From CAVTQY01 sp963736975 (GTDB lineage: Bacteria > Pseudomonadota > Alphaproteobacteria > Acetobacterales > Acetobacteraceae), in the NCBI GenBank assembly GCA_963736975.1, contig CAVTQY010000003.1, positions 94,176 through 158,175 of the forward strand: a stretch of DNA of 64,000 bases, in the 5' to 3' direction. Numbering within the stretch: position 1 is the stretch's first letter; every line of letters begins with the position of its first letter. Position numbers and translations under genes: made by a program. A model generated the notes under the pieces. It ran no database searches and had not been told where the DNA came from. It worked only from the letters and a program-made list of their open reading frames with translations. Of the stretch, positions 38,043 through 47,525 are shown piece after piece.

Positions 38043-39188
38043 ATGCGCGGCCATCGGTGCAAGACCATCCGGGTCCCCGTCTTCGCGGCATCGCTTCTGG
38101 CGGTTCTTCTGATGCTCGCAAGACCGGCACCGGCCGAGACCGTCAGCGTCGTCGATACCGTCTCCGGGCCGAATTTCCAGGCGTTCTGGAAACAGGTGCT
38201 GATCCCGGCGATCCACGAGAAGCTCGGGCTCGACGTCAGCTACACGGTCGGCTCCGGCCCCACGCTGCAGCTTCAGATGCAATCCTGGCAGCCCGGACAT
38301 CCGCAGTTCAGCCTGTTGTTCATCAAGGACCTCGATATCGCCAACATGGTCCATGCCGGCATCCCGCTCGAGCCGGTCTATCCGAACCAGGAAGCCGCCA
38401 TCCCGAACCAGAAGATGGAGCCGCCCGAGTTCATGAAGAGCGAGAACGGCGTCGATCTTCATGGCGAGGGGCTGCTGATGTGGCGCGCCCAATTCAACCT
38501 GATCTACAACTCGGCCTTCGTGAAGGACCCGCCGAAGACATGGAAAGAGCTATTTGATCGCCGGCAGGAGCTCTGCGGCCATTTCGGGATGATCAGGCCG
38601 GATGCCGGCTCCGGCGGCGGGCGTGCCATCATCTACAGCTTCCTGGCCGCCTTCGGTGTGGATTTCAGCAAGCCGCTCGCCGAGCTGCAGGCATCCCCGG
38701 TCTGGAAATCCGCCTGGGAGAAGTTCTCCGAGTTCAGCAAGTGCTTTGCCCAGCCGGTCGCCTCCAGCCCGCCGGTGATGTTCCACCAGTTTCAGACCGA
38801 ACAGGTCTGGTTGACCAGCTACGCGCAGGACTACTCACTGTGGAGCGCGACCCAGGGGCAGCTTCCCGAGACCATCAAGGCGGCTCCTCTGGACGCCAAC
38901 GTGATCGGCTCCTCCAATGCCTGGCTCGCCGTCCCCGCCGTGGACACGCCGGAGCAGAAGGGCGCCGCCTACAGGGTGATGAATCTGCTGCTGTCTCCCG
39001 AGATCCAGCTCAAGATGCTGGAGACGATGTATCAGTATCCCGGCACCGAAGTCTGGAAGCAGGCTCCTGCCTCGGCGTGGGAGAAGATCCCGCCGGTAAA
39101 CGTGGCGGAAGCGCACGGCATCCGCTTGAGCAACCTCGACGCGATCACCTTCATCCAGGAGCACGGCATGGACTACATCCGCCAATAG
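38043..39188 (+). CDS. ABC transporter substrate-binding protein
   Basis: The 381-residue protein starts with a signal peptide (SLLAVLLMLARPAPAE) and has the extracellular solute-binding family 1 layout: NFQAFWKQVLIPAIHEKLGLDVSYTVG, FNLIYNSAFVKDPPKTWKELFD, and AYRVMNLLLSPEIQLKMLE. It resembles the spermidine/putrescine, iron and phosphonate binders in general form; the ligand is not identifiable. GGGAGG precedes the ATG. It is the first gene of a four-gene importer operon with both permeases and the ATPase. A short palindrome, TTCGATTCGAA (37995-38005), lies in the divergent promoter region. Confidence 0.92.
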   Translation: MRGHRCKTIRVPVFAASLLAVLLMLARPAPAETVSVVDTVSGPNFQAFWKQVLIPAIHEKLGLDVSYTVGSGPTLQLQMQSWQPGHPQFSLLFIKDLDIANMVHAGIPLEPVYPNQEAAIPNQKMEPPEFMKSENGVDLHGEGLLMWRAQFNLIYNSAFVKDPPKTWKELFDRRQELCGHFGMIRPDAGSGGGRAIIYSFLAAFGVDFSKPLAELQASPVWKSAWEKFSEFSKCFAQPVASSPPVMFHQFQTEQVWLTSYAQDYSLWSATQGQLPETIKAAPLDANVIGSSNAWLAVPAVDTPEQKGAAYRVMNLLLSPEIQLKMLETMYQYPGTEVWKQAPASAWEKIPPVNVAEAHGIRLSNLDAITFIQEHGMDYIRQ

Positions 39189-39201
39189 GCGGTCGATCGG
39201 G

Positions 39202-40041
39202 ATGTACTGGCTGCGCCGGCGGCTGAGCGGCGCCCTTGTCCTGCCGCTGCTCGTCTTCATGGCCGCGGCGTTTTATTACCCGCTCGCCTACACGGTGGCG
39301 CAAAGCGTGCACCCGAGGCAAGGCGTCGGCCTGACCTTCGCCAACTACACCGGGTTCCTTGCCAGCCCCGAGGGACGAGGCGTGCTGGTACTGACGCTGT
39401 TTCTGTCGCTGGCCGCGACGCTGCTGTCGCTGATCCTGTCCGTGCCGCTGGCACTGATGCTGCGACGCCGTTTTGCCGGACGCGCCGCCCTGCGCTTCCT
39501 GATCATGTTGCCGATGGTCATCCCGGCGCTGGTCGGCGCGCTGGGACTTCTGTTCCTCTACGACCGAACCGGCTGGTTCAACTTCTTTCTGGTCCGCGTG
39601 CTCGGGGTGGTGAAGCAGCCGCTGCCCATCGACTACACCATCCCGGGCATCATCCTGTTCTACATCTGGATGTTCTTCCCCTACGGCGCGCTGGCCATCA
39701 TCTCCGGCCTGGGCGCCATCGACCCGGCGCTGGAGGAGGCAGGGCTGGTGATGGGGGCAACTCCCTGGCTGGTGTTCTGCCGCGTCGTGCTGCCGTTGTT
39801 GAAGCCCAGCATCTGGGCCGGCGCGGTCATGGTCTTCCTGCAATGCTTCGGCGCCTTCAGCGTGCCGCTGATTGCCGGCGGCAACTATCAGGTGCTGTCG
39901 GTGCGCGTCTTCACGGTGGCCACCGTGTTCCTCGACTGGCCGCAGGCCAGTGCGATGGCCGTCATCATGGCGCTCGTGCAGATCGTCCTGGTGCTTGCGT
40001 ACGGCCGTCTTGATCGCGCCGGATCGCGAGGCCGCCCATGA
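39202..40041 (+). CDS. ABC transporter permease (PotB-like)
   Basis: The 279-residue inner-membrane protein has six hydrophobic helices and the EAA loop in EEAGLVMGATPWLVFCRVVLPLLKPSI, which contacts the ATPase. FYYPLAYTVAQS near the N-terminus is typical of the PotB-like first permease of polyamine/iron/phosphonate-type importers. It starts 13 bases after the binding-protein stop. Its stop overlaps the start of the second permease (ATGA), showing coupled synthesis of the two. Confidence 0.95.
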   Translation: MYWLRRRLSGALVLPLLVFMAAAFYYPLAYTVAQSVHPRQGVGLTFANYTGFLASPEGRGVLVLTLFLSLAATLLSLILSVPLALMLRRRFAGRAALRFLIMLPMVIPALVGALGLLFLYDRTGWFNFFLVRVLGVVKQPLPIDYTIPGIILFYIWMFFPYGALAIISGLGAIDPALEEAGLVMGATPWLVFCRVVLPLLKPSIWAGAVMVFLQCFGAFSVPLIAGGNYQVLSVRVFTVATVFLDWPQASAMAVIMALVQIVLVLAYGRLDRAGSRGRP

Positions 40042-40859
40042 GCCGCTCGGCCGCTATTGCCCTGCGCCGATCGGGCGTCGCGCTGCTCATGCTGTGCTTC
40101 GTGCTGTTCATCACGCTGCCGCTGGTGATGATTCTGCTGCAGGCTTTCGGCGCCGACTGGTTCGGCATGCGTCTGCTGCCCGCCACCTGGACGCTGCGTT
40201 GGTTCGGCTGGGCGGCATCGACGGTCGATCTCGGCAAGGTACTGTGGAACACCACGTTGATCGCAGTGCTGGCAACGATCTTCTCGCTGGTGCTGGCGAT
40301 TCCCTCCGGCTGGGCGATCGCCCGACACCGCCTGCCGCTGCGCGGTCTGCTGATCGGTCTCATTCTGTTTCCGCGCATGGTGCCCGAGATCACCTTCGCG
40401 CTCGGCGTCGCCAAGCTGTTCTACGCGTTGCAGCTCACCAACACGTATCTCGGCATCGCGCTGGCGCACGTGATCCTGGCCGCCCCCTTCGCGGTGCTGG
40501 TGCTGACCAGCACATTCGAAGGGATGGACGAACGGCTGATCGAGGCCGGCAGCGTGCTTGGCTGCGGGCCGGCGCAACTGTTCCGGCGAGTGATCGTGCC
40601 GCTGGCTTTGCCCGGCATCGTGGCCGCCTCGCTGTTCTCCTTCCTGAGCTCGTACAACGACTTCGTGCTGACGCTCATGGTCTATGGCGCCGACACCGTC
40701 ACCCTGCCGGTGCAGACTTATCTGTCGATCGGCAACGGCTACGTCTCGGTCGCGGCGGCGATCAGCGTGATCCTGCTGATTCCGTCCCTCGCCTTTCTGC
40801 TGCTGCTGATGCAGATGGTGCGTCCGGAGGGCCTGCTCGGCGGGATGAAGGGCGCCTGA
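40038..40859 (+). CDS. ABC transporter permease (PotC-like)
   Basis: The 273-residue protein has about six helices and the EAA loop EAGSVLGCGPAQLFRRVIVPLALPGI. LAIPSGWAIARHRLPLRGLL and FPRMVPEITFALG correspond to the PotC-type second permease. Together with the previous gene it forms the membrane channel of the importer. It starts inside the stop codon of that gene and ends nine bases before the ATPase gene. Confidence 0.95.
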   Translation: MSRSAAIALRRSGVALLMLCFVLFITLPLVMILLQAFGADWFGMRLLPATWTLRWFGWAASTVDLGKVLWNTTLIAVLATIFSLVLAIPSGWAIARHRLPLRGLLIGLILFPRMVPEITFALGVAKLFYALQLTNTYLGIALAHVILAAPFAVLVLTSTFEGMDERLIEAGSVLGCGPAQLFRRVIVPLALPGIVAASLFSFLSSYNDFVLTLMVYGADTVTLPVQTYLSIGNGYVSVAAAISVILLIPSLAFLLLLMQMVRPEGLLGGMKGA

Positions 40860-40868
40860 GATGCGCCA

Positions 40869-41954
40869 ATGAGCGAAGCCATGCTGGAGCTGCGCGGCGT
40901 CCGCAAGTCGTGGGGCCGCTTCACCGCAGTGGCCGATGTATCGCTGGCGATCGCGCAAGGCACGTTCCTGTCTCTGCTGGGACCCAGCGGTTGCGGCAAG
41001 ACGACGTTGCTGCGGCTGATCACTGGCTATCTCCAGCCGGATGCCGGCAAGGTCCTGGTGCAGGGCCGCGATGTCACCCGCCTGCCGACATGGCGGCGCA
41101 ACATGGGCATGGTGTTCCAGAGCTTCGCTCTGTTCCCTCATCTCAGCGTTGCCAACAATGTTGCGTTCCCGCTGCGGGTCAGACGCATGCCGACCGAGCA
41201 GGCTCGTCGGCGCGTTGCCGAGGCGCTGGCGTTGGTGCATCTCGACCGCCACGCAGCCGCTTTCCCGCGCGAGCTCTCCGGTGGGCAGCAACAGCGAGTC
41301 GGGCTGGCGCGCGCCATCGCCTATCGGCCGACCATCCTGCTGCTCGACGAGCCGCTGTCCAACCTGGATGCTGGATTGCGCGAGGAGATGCGGGTCGAGA
41401 TCAGCCAGGTCACGCGCGAGCTTGGTATCACGTCGGTGTATGTCACGCATGACCAGCGCGAGGCGCTCGCACTATCGGACACCATCGCGGTCATGCGTGC
41501 GGGCGAGGTCGTGCAATTCGGCACGCCTGAGGACATCTACCGCTGTCCGGTGAATGCCTTTGTCGCCGGGTTCGTCGGGTATGCCAACCAGATCCCCGTG
41601 AGGGTGGAGCGGGGAATCGCGACCATCGAGGGCGCCGGCACGCTGGAAGCCGAAAGCCTACGGAGCGCATCGGGTCAGGCCCGGGCGTTTATCCACGCCA
41701 GCGACATCGCGCTTGGACGGGTACCGGTATCGGAGCCGAATCATCTGGCCTGCACGGTTGCCGACGTTGCGTTCATGGGCGACCACATCGAATACCTGCT
41801 GGAGGCTCCCGCCGGAATTCAACTCAAGGCGCATTCTCCGGTTACCGCGGCATTCGCGCGCGGGGCAGTTGTTGATGCTTGGCTGCCGCCGGCCTCCCTG
41901 GTCGTGGTTCCCGAAGACCGTGCGCCGCCAAACGCCGCCTCTCCCACGGGGTAA
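40869..41954 (+). CDS. ABC transporter ATP-binding protein (PotA-like)
   Basis: The 361-residue ATPase energises the importer. Walker A is GPSGCGKTT, the Q loop FQSFALFPHLS, the signature LSGGQQQRVGLARAI, Walker B LLLDEPLSNLD and the switch histidine VTHDQREAL. The last 120 residues form a TOBE-type regulatory domain (VRVERGIATIEG, ARAFIHASDIALG, DVAFMGDHIEYLLEA), as in PotA, FbpC and related proteins. It is the last gene of the operon, 12 bases from the convergent secA stop, with no obvious terminator between. Confidence 0.96.
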   Translation: MSEAMLELRGVRKSWGRFTAVADVSLAIAQGTFLSLLGPSGCGKTTLLRLITGYLQPDAGKVLVQGRDVTRLPTWRRNMGMVFQSFALFPHLSVANNVAFPLRVRRMPTEQARRRVAEALALVHLDRHAAAFPRELSGGQQQRVGLARAIAYRPTILLLDEPLSNLDAGLREEMRVEISQVTRELGITSVYVTHDQREALALSDTIAVMRAGEVVQFGTPEDIYRCPVNAFVAGFVGYANQIPVRVERGIATIEGAGTLEAESLRSASGQARAFIHASDIALGRVPVSEPNHLACTVADVAFMGDHIEYLLEAPAGIQLKAHSPVTAAFARGAVVDAWLPPASLVVVPEDRAPPNAASPTG

Positions 41955-41966
41955 AGGGGCGTGCCG

Positions 41967-44705
41967 CTATGCCAAGCGGCCGTGGCAGTGTTTGTACTTC
42001 TTCCCCGATCCGCATGGGCACGGCGCGTTACGCGGCGTGTTCTGCCATGTCGCTGGATTGGACGGATCGAGGGCCTCCGCGCGCATCGGCTGCGCCGACA
42101 GTGCCATCGTCGGCGGAGGCAGCGTTGCTACATCGGTGTCGCCATCTCCGGCGTAGGCCGGCGCGGGTTCAGGATGCAGCTCGGTGTAGCGTTGCACGAC
42201 GGGAGCCGGTTCGGGCGGACGGTCGGGGGCCAACTCGACCCGCCCCAGCATGGAGGTCACCCGCTCTTTCAGCTCGTCCAGCATCGCGTTGAACAGGGCG
42301 AATGCCTCGGCCTGGTACTGGCGGAGCGGGTCCTTCTGTCCGTACACCCGCAGGCCGATCCCCTGGCGCATGTGATCGAGCGCATACAGGTGCTCCTTCC
42401 AGACCGCGTCCAAGGTCTGGATCAGCAGCGACTTCTCGATAAAACGCATCAGCTCCGGCGTCATGTTGGCCGCTTTCGCCGCCATGAACTGCTCCGCTGC
42501 CTGCTCGACGCGGTCGCGGATCTGCGTCTCGTCGATGCCTTCCTCGCGGCCCCAGTCCTCGATCGGCAGGTCGAGATTGAGCAGCCGGCGGCAATCTTCG
42601 GCCAGCTCCTTCAGTTCCCATTGTTCGGCGAAGGCCTTTTCGGGGATCCGACGGGCCACCATCGCAGCAATCACTTCGGCGCGCATTTCGCCGACCGTCT
42701 CCGAAACATCGATCGCGCGCATGAACTCCTTGCGCTGGGCGTATACTTCCTTGCGCTGGTCATTCATCACGTCGTCGTATTTCAGCACGTTCTTGCGCGT
42801 ATCGAAGTTGCGCGCCTCGACCTTCTTCTGCGCCTTCTCGAGCGCCTTGTTGATCCAGGGATGGACGATCGCCTCCCCGGGTTTCAGGCCCAGCTTCTGT
42901 AACAGCCCGCCCATGCGGTCGGAGCCGAAGATCCGCATCAGGTCGTCTTCGAGCGACAGGAAGAAGTGCGAGCGCCCCGGGTCGCCCTGCCGGCCCGAGC
43001 GGCCGCGCAACTGGTTGTCAATGCGCCGGCTCTCGTGCCGCTCGGTGCCGATCACAAACAGGCCGCCGGCCTGCTTCACCGTGTCATGCGCGGCGGCGAT
43101 TTCATCGCAAATCTCCGCCTCGCGCGCCGCTTGCAAGCCCGGGTCCTCTATGCCGGCCAGATCCTTTTTCAGCCGCATCTCGAGATTGCCGCCGAGTTTG
43201 ATGTCGGTGCCGCGCCCGGCCATGTTGGTGGCGATCGTCACCGCGCCGGGGGCGCCGGCTTCGGCCACGATTTCCGCTTCCATCTCGTGGAAGCGCGCGT
43301 TCAGCACCGCGTGCGGGACCTTCTTCCGCTTCAGGATGGCGGAGAGATGCTCGCTTTTCTCGATCGAAACGGTGCCGACAAGCGACGGCTGCCCGGTCTT
43401 GCGCGTCTCGTCGATCAGCGTCGCCACCGCCTCCCATTTTTCTTCCGCCGTGCGGTAGACCTCGTCGTCCTCGTCCTTGCGGATGACCGGCACGTTGGTG
43501 GGGATTTCTACCACGTCCAGCTTGTAGATCTCCGCGAACTCGTCGGCCTCGGTCACCGCAGTGCCGGTCATGCCCGCAAGCTTTGGATAGAGGCGAAAGT
43601 AATTCTGGAAAGTAATAGATGCGAGCGTCTGGTTCTCGGCCTGCACCTCCTGGTCTTCTTTCGCCTCCAACGCCTGATGCAGCCCGTCGGAATAGCGCCG
43701 TCCTTCCATCATCCGGCCGGTGAATTCGTCGATGATCACCACTTTGCCTTGCCGGACGATGTAATCAACATCCCGGGCAAACAGCGTGTGCGCCCGCAGG
43801 CTCTGGTGCACGTGGTGCACCACCGACACGTTGAAGATGTCGTATAGATTGCCCTCGGTGATGATGCCGGCCTCGCGCAGCATGTCCTCGACCTGCTCCG
43901 ACCCCGGTTCGGTCAGCGACACGGTGCGGAATTTCTCGTCTTTCTCGTAGGTGTCCGGGTCCTTGACCAACTCCTTCACGACGGCGTCGACGCGGCGATA
44001 CAGTTCCGAACTGTCCTCGGCGGGGCCCGAAATGATCAGCGGGGTGCGCGCCTCGTCGATCAGGATGCTGTCCACCTCATCGACGATGCCGAAGACGAAA
44101 TCCCGCTGGACCATGTCCTCCAGCCGGTATTTCATGTTGTCGCGCAAATAGTCGAAGCCGAATTCGTTGTTCGTGCCGTAGGTGATGTCGGCGGCATAGG
44201 CCGCGCGGCGTTGCACATCATCGAGCCCGTGCACGATCACGCCGACCGTCATGTCGAGGAACCGGTAGATCTGGCCCATCCAATCGGCATCGCGCCGGGC
44301 CAGGTAATCGTTTACTGTAACAATATGCACGCCCTTGCCGGCCAGGGCGTTGAGATAAACGGGTAAGGTGGCGACCAGCGTCTTGCCTTCGCCGGTCTTC
44401 ATTTCGGCGATGCGGCCGTCATGCAGGACCATGCCGCCGATGAGCTGCACATCGAAATGCCGCTGGCCAAGGGTGCGCACGCCCGCCTCTCGCACCACCG
44501 CGAAGGCCTCCGGCATGATGTCGTCGAGCGTGGTACCGGCCGCGAGTTTTTCCCGGAATTCCGCGGTCTTCGCTCGCAACGCGGTGTCCGACAGCGCCTG
44601 CATGGCCGGCTCGAGTGCGTTGATCTGCGGCACCCGGCGGCGATACGCCTTCAGCATGCGGTCGTTGGCGGTGCCGAGCACGGTACGGGCAATAGCGGCG
44701 AGCAT
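41967..44705 (-). CDS. secA: Protein translocase ATPase SecA
   Basis: SecA drives export of preproteins through SecYEG. The 912-residue protein is full length, with MLAAIARTVLGTANDRMLK, VQLIGGMVLHDGRIAEMKTGEGKTL (Walker A), the preprotein cross-linking domain, the DEVDSILIDEARTPLIISG helicase segment and TNMAGRGTDIKLGG. The C-terminal SEC-C zinc motif, NAPCPCGSGKKYKHCHG, is present for SecB and lipid contact. The ATG at 44705 has a GGAAAGG ribosome site; the upstream extension is not supported. It is divergent from a parvulin-type chaperone gene that acts on exported proteins. Confidence 0.99.
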   Translation of the reverse strand: MLAAIARTVLGTANDRMLKAYRRRVPQINALEPAMQALSDTALRAKTAEFREKLAAGTTLDDIMPEAFAVVREAGVRTLGQRHFDVQLIGGMVLHDGRIAEMKTGEGKTLVATLPVYLNALAGKGVHIVTVNDYLARRDADWMGQIYRFLDMTVGVIVHGLDDVQRRAAYAADITYGTNNEFGFDYLRDNMKYRLEDMVQRDFVFGIVDEVDSILIDEARTPLIISGPAEDSSELYRRVDAVVKELVKDPDTYEKDEKFRTVSLTEPGSEQVEDMLREAGIITEGNLYDIFNVSVVHHVHQSLRAHTLFARDVDYIVRQGKVVIIDEFTGRMMEGRRYSDGLHQALEAKEDQEVQAENQTLASITFQNYFRLYPKLAGMTGTAVTEADEFAEIYKLDVVEIPTNVPVIRKDEDDEVYRTAEEKWEAVATLIDETRKTGQPSLVGTVSIEKSEHLSAILKRKKVPHAVLNARFHEMEAEIVAEAGAPGAVTIATNMAGRGTDIKLGGNLEMRLKKDLAGIEDPGLQAAREAEICDEIAAAHDTVKQAGGLFVIGTERHESRRIDNQLRGRSGRQGDPGRSHFFLSLEDDLMRIFGSDRMGGLLQKLGLKPGEAIVHPWINKALEKAQKKVEARNFDTRKNVLKYDDVMNDQRKEVYAQRKEFMRAIDVSETVGEMRAEVIAAMVARRIPEKAFAEQWELKELAEDCRRLLNLDLPIEDWGREEGIDETQIRDRVEQAAEQFMAAKAANMTPELMRFIEKSLLIQTLDAVWKEHLYALDHMRQGIGLRVYGQKDPLRQYQAEAFALFNAMLDELKERVTSMLGRVELAPDRPPEPAPVVQRYTELHPEPAPAYAGDGDTDVATLPPPTMALSAQPMRAEALDPSNPATWQNTPRNAPCPCGSGKKYKHCHGRLA

Positions 44706-44871
44706 CAAAACCTTTCCGGGGCGGCCCGGCGGAGTGGAAGGCTGGAGATAGGACCCGCCTGCCCCCCGGTCAACGAAAGGCTGGCTCCCCTTCCTACCCA
44801 GGGATTGCAGCAAGTTCGCTTGTGACCGCTATAGGGTTCGGCCATAGTCCGGTGCCTTTATCCCAGGAGCT

Positions 44872-45888
44872 ATGATGACTGTTCGCCATGGGGGCCCGGC
44901 CCGCGTGTTTGCCGTGGTGCTCGCCGCTGCCCTTCCGACGGCCTTCCTTGGGGCGGGTGCCCGGGCGCAGACCCCCTCCCCGGCTTCGCCCGCACCAGCG
45001 GCAGACCCGATCCTCGCCAAGGTCAACGGCCAGCCGATCTATCTGAGCGACGTGAAGATCGCCGCGCAGTCCCTGCCGGCGAACATGCAGGCGATGCCGC
45101 CCGAGCAGATCTATCCGCGGGTACTTGACAGCATGATCAGCGAGATGGTCCTGGCCGATGCCGCCCGCAAAGCCGGCATCGACAAGGATCCGGCGGTGCA
45201 GCGGCAGATCGCCGCAGCCAGCGATCAGGTGCTGGACAACGCGTTCCTTAGCAAGGAACTCGGCCCGACCATCACCGACCAGGCATTGCGGGCGGCGTAT
45301 CAGAAGCAGATCGCCAGCAAGCCCGGTGAGGAGGAAGTCCACGCCAAGCACATCCTGGTCGAGTCGGAAGACCAGGCGAAAGACATCATCGCCCAGCTCA
45401 ACAAGGGCGCGGATTTCGCCACCCTGGCGAAGAAATACAGCAAGGATCCCGGCGCGGCGGATGGCGGCGACCTCGGCTTCTTCAAAAAGGACGAGATGGT
45501 GCCGGCTTTCTCCGATGCCGCCTTTGCCCTGAAGCCCGGCCAGTTCACGCAGACCCCGGTGCACACCCAGTTCGGTTGGCACGTGATCATGGTGGTGGAC
45601 CGCCGCCAGGCGCCGGTGCCCAGCTTCGAACAGGCGCGCGACCAGCTTCGCCAGCAACTGGTGAAGGACGGCGTGCAGCAGGAGATCGCAAAGGCCAAGA
45701 GCGCCGCCACGGTGCAGGTCTTCAACCTGGACGGCACCCCGGCGCGGAGCACGGACACCGCCGGTACCGCCCACGAAGCCGTAACCGGAAGGCTGGTTCA
45801 GCCCCTGCCGCGGATCAGCGCAGAGGGGTTTCGGTCGAGCATGTCGGCAAGCTGCCGTACTGACCGCGCAGCCTGGCTCAGCTCGTAA
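44872..45888 (+). CDS. Periplasmic peptidyl-prolyl isomerase (SurA/PrsA parvulin type)
   Basis: The 338-residue protein has a signal peptide (FAVVLAAALPTAFLGAGARAQ), an N-terminal SurA-like chaperone part (ILAKVNGQPIYLSDV, VLDSMISEMVLADAARKAG) and one parvulin domain (EEEVHAKHILVESEDQAKDI, FATLAKKYSKDPGAADGGDLGFF, VHTQFGWHVIMV). It helps fold exported proteins. The last 35 residues are not family-like: they read through into the 3' end of the convergent pqiB gene, giving a 91-base overlap. The natural stop was probably lost just after FNLDGTPA. It is divergent from secA. Confidence 0.93.
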   Translation: MMTVRHGGPARVFAVVLAAALPTAFLGAGARAQTPSPASPAPAADPILAKVNGQPIYLSDVKIAAQSLPANMQAMPPEQIYPRVLDSMISEMVLADAARKAGIDKDPAVQRQIAAASDQVLDNAFLSKELGPTITDQALRAAYQKQIASKPGEEEVHAKHILVESEDQAKDIIAQLNKGADFATLAKKYSKDPGAADGGDLGFFKKDEMVPAFSDAAFALKPGQFTQTPVHTQFGWHVIMVVDRRQAPVPSFEQARDQLRQQLVKDGVQQEIAKAKSAATVQVFNLDGTPARSTDTAGTAHEAVTGRLVQPLPRISAEGFRSSMSASCRTDRAAWLSS

Positions 45889-47525
45889 AGCGTCTGGCTC
45901 AGCCCGGCACTATTCACGCCTGTCGCCGTGGCGCCGTACTGGTTGTTGATCAGCCCGCGCGCCGCGGCGACGGTCTGGTCCGCCTGGCTGGCGACCCGAC
46001 GCAATTCGCTCACGAGGCTCGGGAGCTGCACCTGCGCCGCGGCGGTCATGTGTTCGACATGCGCGACCGAGCGGTCAAGATTCTCGATCGTCGCCGTAAG
46101 CTGCGGCGACTTGCTGAGCGTGGCGATCCGTCCGCTGATCTCCTTGATGTTCTGACCGATCTGATCGAGCGGCAGCGCATCGATCTTGCCGGCGATCTTG
46201 TTCACCGCCGTCATGATGCCGCCGATCCCGGAACCGGCGCCGCTCGCCGGGATCTCCGGTGGATTGCCGGGGATCAGCGCGGCCGGCCCGGCATCCTGGA
46301 CGAAGGCGAGCTCGACTGTTTTCGGCCCGACCATCGGCACCGAGGACCCAAGCTGGGCGCGCATGCCATCGCCGATCAGGCTCTGCACCAGCGCATCCAT
46401 CTGCGCACGCGGCTTGGCGGGCCATTTGGCGCCGCCCGCCAGGGTTATGTCCCTGGGCTCGAGCGCGATCGTCACCTCGTCGGTGAGCTTGCCGCCGTGC
46501 GGATCGTAAACGAGCGTGCTGTCCTGCACCGTGCCGACACGCTTGCCAGCCAGCTCCACCGGGGCATTCGCCTGCAACCCGCCGCCTTCGGCCGGGAACA
46601 CGACCCGGTAGATGATTGCGTTCGGACCGGGGGCATACTCCGCGGCGTCCTTGCTCGGATACAGCGGGAACTGCTGTCCGTCCGGCGCCGGCGGACCGTT
46701 ATCGGCGGAGGGCATGGTGAAACCCACCGCCCCCTTCATCAGCGCGGAGACCGATTGCAGTTGCAACTTCGGTCCGTTCGGCTGCATCGAAAGCTGCGCC
46801 GCGCCGGCGTTCCAGAACCGTGTGCCGGTGTGCACCAGCCCGTCGTACGGCGCCTTGATGAAAATCATCAACTTGAAGCTGTGATCAGGCTCGAGGTTGG
46901 TGGACTCGACACTGCCCGCCTCCTGGTCGGCGACATACACCGAGGAACCGCGCGACACATTGCCGATGTTGGCGGCATGCAGGATGAAATGCCGCCCCGA
47001 CACGGTTTCCTGCACCACCGGCGGCTCGGGGAGCCCTTCGTAATGGTCCTGCTTGTGCCCGGGCTTCGGCATGATACCGATCGTTGGACCAGAAACGATC
47101 GATTTCAGCGAGGACAGGTTGGACAGGCTCGGATTCGCCCCGGCGATCCAGAACTCGGTGCCTTTGCCGAGATGGCCCTCCATGTCCGCGTCCATCCGGA
47201 TCTTCAGGTCCACATGCTGCATATCCTTTTGCAGGTGGACCGCTTCCACCTGACCAACCTGGAGACCGTGATATTCCACATGCGTATTGCCGGCCTGAAT
47301 GCCGCTGGCGGTCTTGAAGGTAACCGTGATCTCCGGCCCGCTGGAGGCGAACTGTTTGAAGCCGAGCCAGCCGACGATCAGCACCGCGGCGATCGGAATG
47401 GCCCAGATCCACCCAGGCCAGCGGCTCTTATGGTGTTTCGCCGACGGCGGCCCTGGAGCGACGCGCGACGAGGTGGGCCCGGAATCCGGCTCGTGCTCCG
47501 GCCGGCCGGCATCATCGGGACTCAT
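45798..47525 (-). CDS. pqiB: PqiB-like MlaD (MCE) domain protein
   Basis: PqiB forms a periplasmic tube of MCE domains that carries lipids between the membranes. The 575-residue protein has one N-terminal membrane helix (IWAIPIAAVLIVGWLGFKQF), then three MCE repeats beginning at ITVTFKTASGIQAGNTHVEY, VSGRHFILHAANIGNVSRGS and IYRVVFPAEGGGLQANAPVELAG. A helical C-terminus (IENLDRSVAHVEHMTAAAQVQ) follows. The ATG at 47525 overlaps the pqiA stop (ATGA). The 3' end overlaps the convergent parvulin gene by 91 bases. No pqiC gene follows. Confidence 0.94.
   Translation of the reverse strand: MSPDDAGRPEHEPDSGPTSSRVAPGPPSAKHHKSRWPGWIWAIPIAAVLIVGWLGFKQFASSGPEITVTFKTASGIQAGNTHVEYHGLQVGQVEAVHLQKDMQHVDLKIRMDADMEGHLGKGTEFWIAGANPSLSNLSSLKSIVSGPTIGIMPKPGHKQDHYEGLPEPPVVQETVSGRHFILHAANIGNVSRGSSVYVADQEAGSVESTNLEPDHSFKLMIFIKAPYDGLVHTGTRFWNAGAAQLSMQPNGPKLQLQSVSALMKGAVGFTMPSADNGPPAPDGQQFPLYPSKDAAEYAPGPNAIIYRVVFPAEGGGLQANAPVELAGKRVGTVQDSTLVYDPHGGKLTDEVTIALEPRDITLAGGAKWPAKPRAQMDALVQSLIGDGMRAQLGSSVPMVGPKTVELAFVQDAGPAALIPGNPPEIPASGAGSGIGGIMTAVNKIAGKIDALPLDQIGQNIKEISGRIATLSKSPQLTATIENLDRSVAHVEHMTAAAQVQLPSLVSELRRVASQADQTVAAARGLINNQYGATATGVNSAGLSQTLYELSQAARSVRQLADMLDRNPSALIRGRG

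Noticed and set aside
39888..41450. 520-codon minus-strand frame across the ABC permease and ATPase genes
   Set aside because: It is Gln/His/Arg-rich low-complexity translation typical of antisense GC-rich frames; the plus-strand importer genes are clear.
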